Positions 61,701 through 64,000 of a DNA stretch of 64,000 nucleotides are shown in pieces. This DNA is from Burkholderia sp. GAS332 (GTDB lineage Bacteria > Pseudomonadota > Gammaproteobacteria > Burkholderiales > Burkholderiaceae), in assembly GCA_900142905.1 (NCBI GenBank), contig FSRV01000002.1, positions 3,844,001 through 3,908,000 of the forward strand. The letters run 5' to 3'. A model generated the notes under the pieces. The model saw only the letters and a program-made list of their open reading frames with translations. It was not told the origin of the DNA and made no database searches. The position numbers and the translations under genes are program-made. Positions within the stretch are counted from its first letter, which is position 1; every line of letters begins with the position of its first letter.

Positions 61701-64000
61701 AAGGGACGGTCTATACGCTGCGCGCCGATTTGATGAGCGTGGAGGCGCGAGCGTTGCTGAAATCGGTCGCGCGCGTGGCGCTGATCGCGCGCCGCGGTTC
61801 GATTGCCGACCAGCTCGCGCGCTTGCCGCAGTTGCCGCGTCAGCCGTCGGCGCTGCGCCGGCCGAAGCTGCCGATGTCGTCGCCGTGGCCCGCGCCGGTT
61901 CATCTGCCTCGGGTGGTTTCTCCGGTTCCGGTCGGACTCGAGTATTTCAACGGTCTCGGCGGCTTCGATAAAAACGGCCGGGAATACGTGACGGTTCTCA
62001 GGGCGGGCGCAACCACGCCCGCGCCGTGGATCAACGTGATCGCCAATCCTCATTTCGGCTTTCAGGTAGCGGCACAAGGCAGCGGCTATACGTGGGCCGA
62101 AAACAGCCGCGAGAACCAGCTCACGCCGTGGTCGAACGATCCGGTCGAAGACCCGGCTGGCGAAGCCCTCTACGTGCGCGACGAAATGACCGGCGACTTG
62201 TGGGGCGCCACCGCGCAGCCGATCCGCGACGGCGGGACTTACGTCGCGCGTCACGGATTCGGCTACAGCCGCTTCGAACACGAGGCGAATGGGATCGCAC
62301 TCGATTTGCTGCAATACGTGCCGCTCGCCGACCCGCTGAAGATTTCCCGGCTGACGTTGCGCAATCTGTCCGGCGTGCCGCGCCGTCTGTCCGTGACGGC
62401 GTGGATGGAATGGGTGCTTGGCACCTCGCGCGGCGCATCGGGGCCGTTCATCACGACGGAAATTGACCCGGTCACCGGCGCGATGCTGGCGCGCAATCCA
62501 TGGAGCGTCGGGTTCGCGGGGCGCGTCGCGTTCGCCGACCTCGGCGGCCGGCAGACGGCATGGACGGCAGATCGCACCGAATTCCTCGGCCGCAGCGGCG
62601 GCACTGCCGCGCCCGCCGCGCTGACCGGCAATGCGCCGCTGTCCGGCATGACAGGCGCAGGCCTCGATCCGTGCGCGGCGTTGCAAGGCGTCATCGAGCT
62701 GGGCGTGGACGAGATTGTCGAGGTGGTGTCGTTCGTCGGGCAATGCGCGTCTGTCGACGAGGTGCGTGCGTTGATCGAGCGCTATCGCAAAGTCGATCTT
62801 GACGCCGTGCTCGCCGAAGTGACGAACCATTGGCAGACCGTGCTCGGCGCGGTCCAGGTGAAGACGCCCGATCGCGCGATGGACCTGATGCTGAACGGCT
62901 GGCTCCTGTATCAGACGCTCGCCTGCCGCGTCTGGGCGCGCTCGGCGTTCTATCAGGCGAGTGGCGCGTACGGGTTCCGCGATCAGTTGCAGGACGGCAT
63001 GGCGCTGACGCATGTGCAGCCCGACGAGACGCGGCGGCATTTGCTGCGCGCTGCGTCGCGACAATTCGTCGAAGGCGATTTTCAGCATTGGTGGTTGCCG
63101 CAGTCGGGACAAGGCGTGCGCACGCGGATTTCCGACGATCGCGTGTGGCTCGCGTTCGCGACCGCGACGTATATCGGCTGCGCGGGCGACGTCGCGATTC
63201 TTGACGAGATCGTGCCGTTCATCAGCGGGCCACTGCTACGTCCCGGCGAGCACGATGCGTTTTTCCAGCCGATGATCGCGGATCAATCGGCATCACTGTT
63301 CGAGCATTGCGCGCGCGGCCTGGATCAATGCATCGAACTGACCGGCGAGCACGGCTTGCCGCTGATCGGCACGGGCGACTGGAACGACGGCATGAATCGC
63401 GTCGGTGCGGACGGCAAGGGCGAAAGCGTCTGGCTCGGCTGGCTGCTGCTGCGGACCATCGCGTTGTTCGCCCCGCTGGCCGAACCGCGCGACAGTCAGC
63501 GCGCTGCACGCTGGCGCGCTCATGCGGCGTCGGTACGCGAGGCGCTTGAGCGCGAGGCGTGGGATGGTGAGTGGTATCGTCGCGCGACGTTCGACGACGG
63601 CACGTGGCTCGGCTCGAAGGACAGCGACGAGTGTCAGATTGATTCGATCGCGCAATCATGGGCCGTGCTGTCGGGCGCGGCTGATCCGGCGCGCGCCGCG
63701 CTGGCGCTGGCGTCACTGGACAAGCACCTGATCCGTCGTGGCGACGGTCTCGCTTTGCTGTTCACGCCGCCGTTCGATAAAACGGCTCACGATCCCGGCT
63801 ACATCAAGGGGTATCCGCCGGGTCTGCGTGAAAACGGCGGACAGTATAGTCACGCGGCAATGTGGGCGATCCTCGCGTTCGCGAAATTGGGTGATGGCGA
63901 CAAGGCCGCCGCGCTGTTTTCGCTGCTCAATCCGGTCAATCATGCGCGCACGCCGATGGACGTCGAGCGCTACAAGGTCGAGCCTTATGTGGTGGCCGCC
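55781..64000 (+). CDS. ndvB: Cyclic beta-1,2-glucan synthase, partial (runs off right edge)
   Basis: GTG at 55781, open for at least 2740 codons without a stop to the window end. Order of domains: N-terminal region with TM segments near residues 414-435, GT84 glycosyltransferase with TLDADTRLP near 634 and RQHRWTRGDW near 780, TM helices near 825-870, glucoamylase-like middle domain with MAHHQGMT near 1483, and a GH94 glucan phosphorylase-like end with GTGDWNDGMNR near 2530. This is the NdvB/ChvB architecture, around 2800 aa. It initiates, elongates, trims and cyclises periplasmic beta-1,2-glucan. Confidence 0.93.
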   Translation, partial: MNAILRYVVKHRALSPPWDDIAPVREELFGIERLEQHAQSLAAAQSVTKTPPAVLSLHTRLNDNAAVLLAAYRASAAELESGRGVVPAAEWLLDNYHLVEEQIREIRDDLPPGYYRQLPKLAAGPFAGYPRVFGLAWAFVAHTDSHFDPQILRRFIDAYQRVQPLTIGELWAVAITLRIVLIENLRRLTDQITAGRSARADADALTDRLLVSGSARSALEADISTRSSGLLSELFAAQLAKRLRDQDPRITPALGWLEERLKLQGASVEAVVQHAQQRQGASNVTVRNVITSMRLISDIDWADLFESVSLVDAQLRAGSGFAEMDFSTRNLYRSAIEQLARGSSFSELDVAGLALQSAQAAVLEAGSAAHAERARDPGYHLIAEGRLALEQAIDFRPPPRLRITRFNVRLGIGGYVGTILTLAATLLALALWALWTLAPRGLDAGVLTLFAVCGFLPVTEIATALINRAVTWSFGAITLPGLELTAGVPSSLRTLVAVPTLLTSEADLREQVERLEVHHLAGAGGDLSFALLADGLDADQEVLAGDAHLLAVAADAIEALNRRYEPGPGGNRFLLLHRRRVFNASENKWMGWERKRGKLHELNRLLRGATDTTFVPIAGCAPQVPSDVRYVITLDADTRLPRDAALRLIGKMAHPLNRPTFSDAEQRVVNGYAILQPRVTPSLPVGQEGSLHQRVFSGPGGMDPYAAAVSDVYQDLFGEGSYTGKGIYDVDAFEAALQGRVPENALLSHDLFEGIFARAGLASDVEVVEEVPSRYDVIGKRQHRWTRGDWQLLPWIVGHRGRDRHAMPSIGRFKMLDNLRRSLLAPFMIAALGLCWLMPIRAGIAGVLLMLGALAIPAFLPTLFAILPRRSGIHLRNHLDVLAADVRLAALQIFLSAAFLADQAWRMGDAIVRTLIRSFVTHRRLLEWTTAAQSKGSPRLDLRGFYRQMRGGIALGLVLPAGAIAYAPSHWPLVLPFALLWLAAPALALWSSRSPTVAGRFAMVDTDARSLRLIARRTWRFFETFVTPAENMLPPDNFQEDPKPVVAHRTSPTNLGLYLLSAIAARDFGWTGTTETVERLEAAFASMHKLTRFKGHFYNWYGTLDLQVLAPAYVSSVDSGNLAGHLIALANACEEWPHELLAPAARSGMMDNLQLAREAIDALSAAGGERGKQLLGILEEISTQLQGPQTLEALSPSLTRLTEKAAKATREIVPAGGDERSADLMFWIEALGKSVAEHARDRQQSAEAPHLLQARLKSLADTSRAMALDMDFAFLLDPERKLLSIGYSQSDNSLDVNCYDLLASEARLASLFAIAKGDVTTRHWFRLGRAATPVGNGSALISWSGSMFEYLMPSLVMRAPVGSLLEQTNRLVVERQAAYGRSLGIPWGISESAYNARDIEFTYQYSNFGVPGLGLKRGLSENRVIAPYATGLAAMVDPQAARENYAQLAALGALGRYGFYEALDFTRSRLPDNEDVAIVRNFMAHHQGMTIVSIANTLLDAQMRARFHREPMIQASELLLQERMPRNVAVAHPRAEEVNTSAVEAGAVPPTVRRIGAPADAGGAPVTHLLSNGRYAVMLTATGAGYSRWRDTAVTRWREDATRDNWGSFIFLRDTQSGHVWSAGAQPVGSEAEHEEVVFGEDHAEFIRRDGSLTTTLDVLVSGEADGEVRRVSLANSGRRAREIELTSYAEIVLTTSAADDAHPAFSRMFVQTEHLAEFGSLVATRRPRSNDEKQIWAAHFAVVEGEIVADPQYESDRLRFLGRGRNAGTAAAIVDDQPLTNTTGTVLDPVFALRYRVLVPPGKVARVAFWTVVAESRALLLDLIDQHHDRNAFDRAKTLAWTQAQVQLRHLDVAAEEAADFQRLAAPIIYADRRFRAPSDAIIRGAGVQSGLWQHAISGDLPIVLLHIDDVEDIAQVRQLLRAHEYWRMKRLGVDLVIVNERASSYIQELQGAIETAVRSSQSRPRFGEELAQGTVYTLRADLMSVEARALLKSVARVALIARRGSIADQLARLPQLPRQPSALRRPKLPMSSPWPAPVHLPRVVSPVPVGLEYFNGLGGFDKNGREYVTVLRAGATTPAPWINVIANPHFGFQVAAQGSGYTWAENSRENQLTPWSNDPVEDPAGEALYVRDEMTGDLWGATAQPIRDGGTYVARHGFGYSRFEHEANGIALDLLQYVPLADPLKISRLTLRNLSGVPRRLSVTAWMEWVLGTSRGASGPFITTEIDPVTGAMLARNPWSVGFAGRVAFADLGGRQTAWTADRTEFLGRSGGTAAPAALTGNAPLSGMTGAGLDPCAALQGVIELGVDEIVEVVSFVGQCASVDEVRALIERYRKVDLDAVLAEVTNHWQTVLGAVQVKTPDRAMDLMLNGWLLYQTLACRVWARSAFYQASGAYGFRDQLQDGMALTHVQPDETRRHLLRAASRQFVEGDFQHWWLPQSGQGVRTRISDDRVWLAFATATYIGCAGDVAILDEIVPFISGPLLRPGEHDAFFQPMIADQSASLFEHCARGLDQCIELTGEHGLPLIGTGDWNDGMNRVGADGKGESVWLGWLLLRTIALFAPLAEPRDSQRAARWRAHAASVREALEREAWDGEWYRRATFDDGTWLGSKDSDECQIDSIAQSWAVLSGAADPARAALALASLDKHLIRRGDGLALLFTPPFDKTAHDPGYIKGYPPGLRENGGQYSHAAMWAILAFAKLGDGDKAAALFSLLNPVNHARTPMDVERYKVEPYVVAA

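Noticed and set aside
61496..63112. 538-codon reverse-strand frame within the glucan synthase
   Set aside because: The plus-strand reading frame is continuous and carries GH94 motifs across this span; the antisense frame has no domains.

Overview
The window looks like a chromosomal segment of a betaproteobacterium of the Burkholderiaceae, most likely Paraburkholderia. Reasons: high GC with strong third-position GC bias, a Burkholderia-type trimeric porin, many LysR, IclR and MocR regulators, Rieske oxygenases, and secreted Tat-type phosphoesterases. This comes from reading the proteins; no database search was run. No rRNA, tRNA, CRISPR array, integrase or complete insertion sequence was found.

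Layout. (1) 1-3.9 kb: the start of a secreted protein leaving the left edge, an exact 9 x 9-bp tandem repeat, small hypothetical genes, a DUF4410-type secreted protein and a Tat-lipoprotein phosphoesterase. (2) 4.0-20.1 kb: a catabolic locus. An IclR regulator and a porin face a 13.4-kb, mostly overlapping run of genes: Rieske ferredoxin, recombinase-like HTH small protein, Rieske oxygenase alpha subunit, SDR, cupin, alpha/beta hydrolase, second IclR, second SDR with an altered active site, ThDP enzyme, aspartate dehydrogenase-like protein, aldehyde dehydrogenase, type I extradiol dioxygenase, ferredoxin reductase and MFS transporter, closed by a strong terminator. It holds uptake, a three-part oxygenase, ring cleavage and downstream oxidation, but the substrate cannot be read from sequence. 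This is the best candidate for an undescribed system. (3) 20.3-33.9 kb: ordinary accessory genes, including GNAT, MocR, DAO-type oxidase, DMT transporter with a His-rich tail, DUF1295 plus CFA-type methyltransferase, UDG-family protein, cytochrome b561, GT2, a standalone Rieske oxygenase, a hydrolase and a rubredoxin-like protein. (4) 34.0-40.3 kb: lysR/lysA closely resembling the enterobacterial pair, a second LysR, an orphan amino-acid-binding protein and an M14-type deacylase. (5) 40.5-44.9 kb: a visibly lower-GC accessory island with a secreted YD-repeat (RHS-like) protein that ends in a Cys-rich domain, a 75-aa partner gene, and phage-like remnants. (6) 45.0-64 kb: phosphocholine-type phospholipase C with a small lipoprotein, then a carbohydrate block: glycogen debranching enzyme, GH63/MGH1-like glycosidase, zwf, ROK kinase, a 39-aa peptide and a giant cyclic beta-1,2-glucan synthase that runs off the right edge.

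How the genes fit together: in the catabolic locus, half-sites TGTTCC/GGAACA with the same 6-bp spacing lie just downstream of both divergent promoters, suggesting that one of the IclR paralogues controls both porin and pathway. In the carbohydrate block, glucan trimming, glucose phosphorylation and G6P oxidation are adjacent to periplasmic glucan synthesis.
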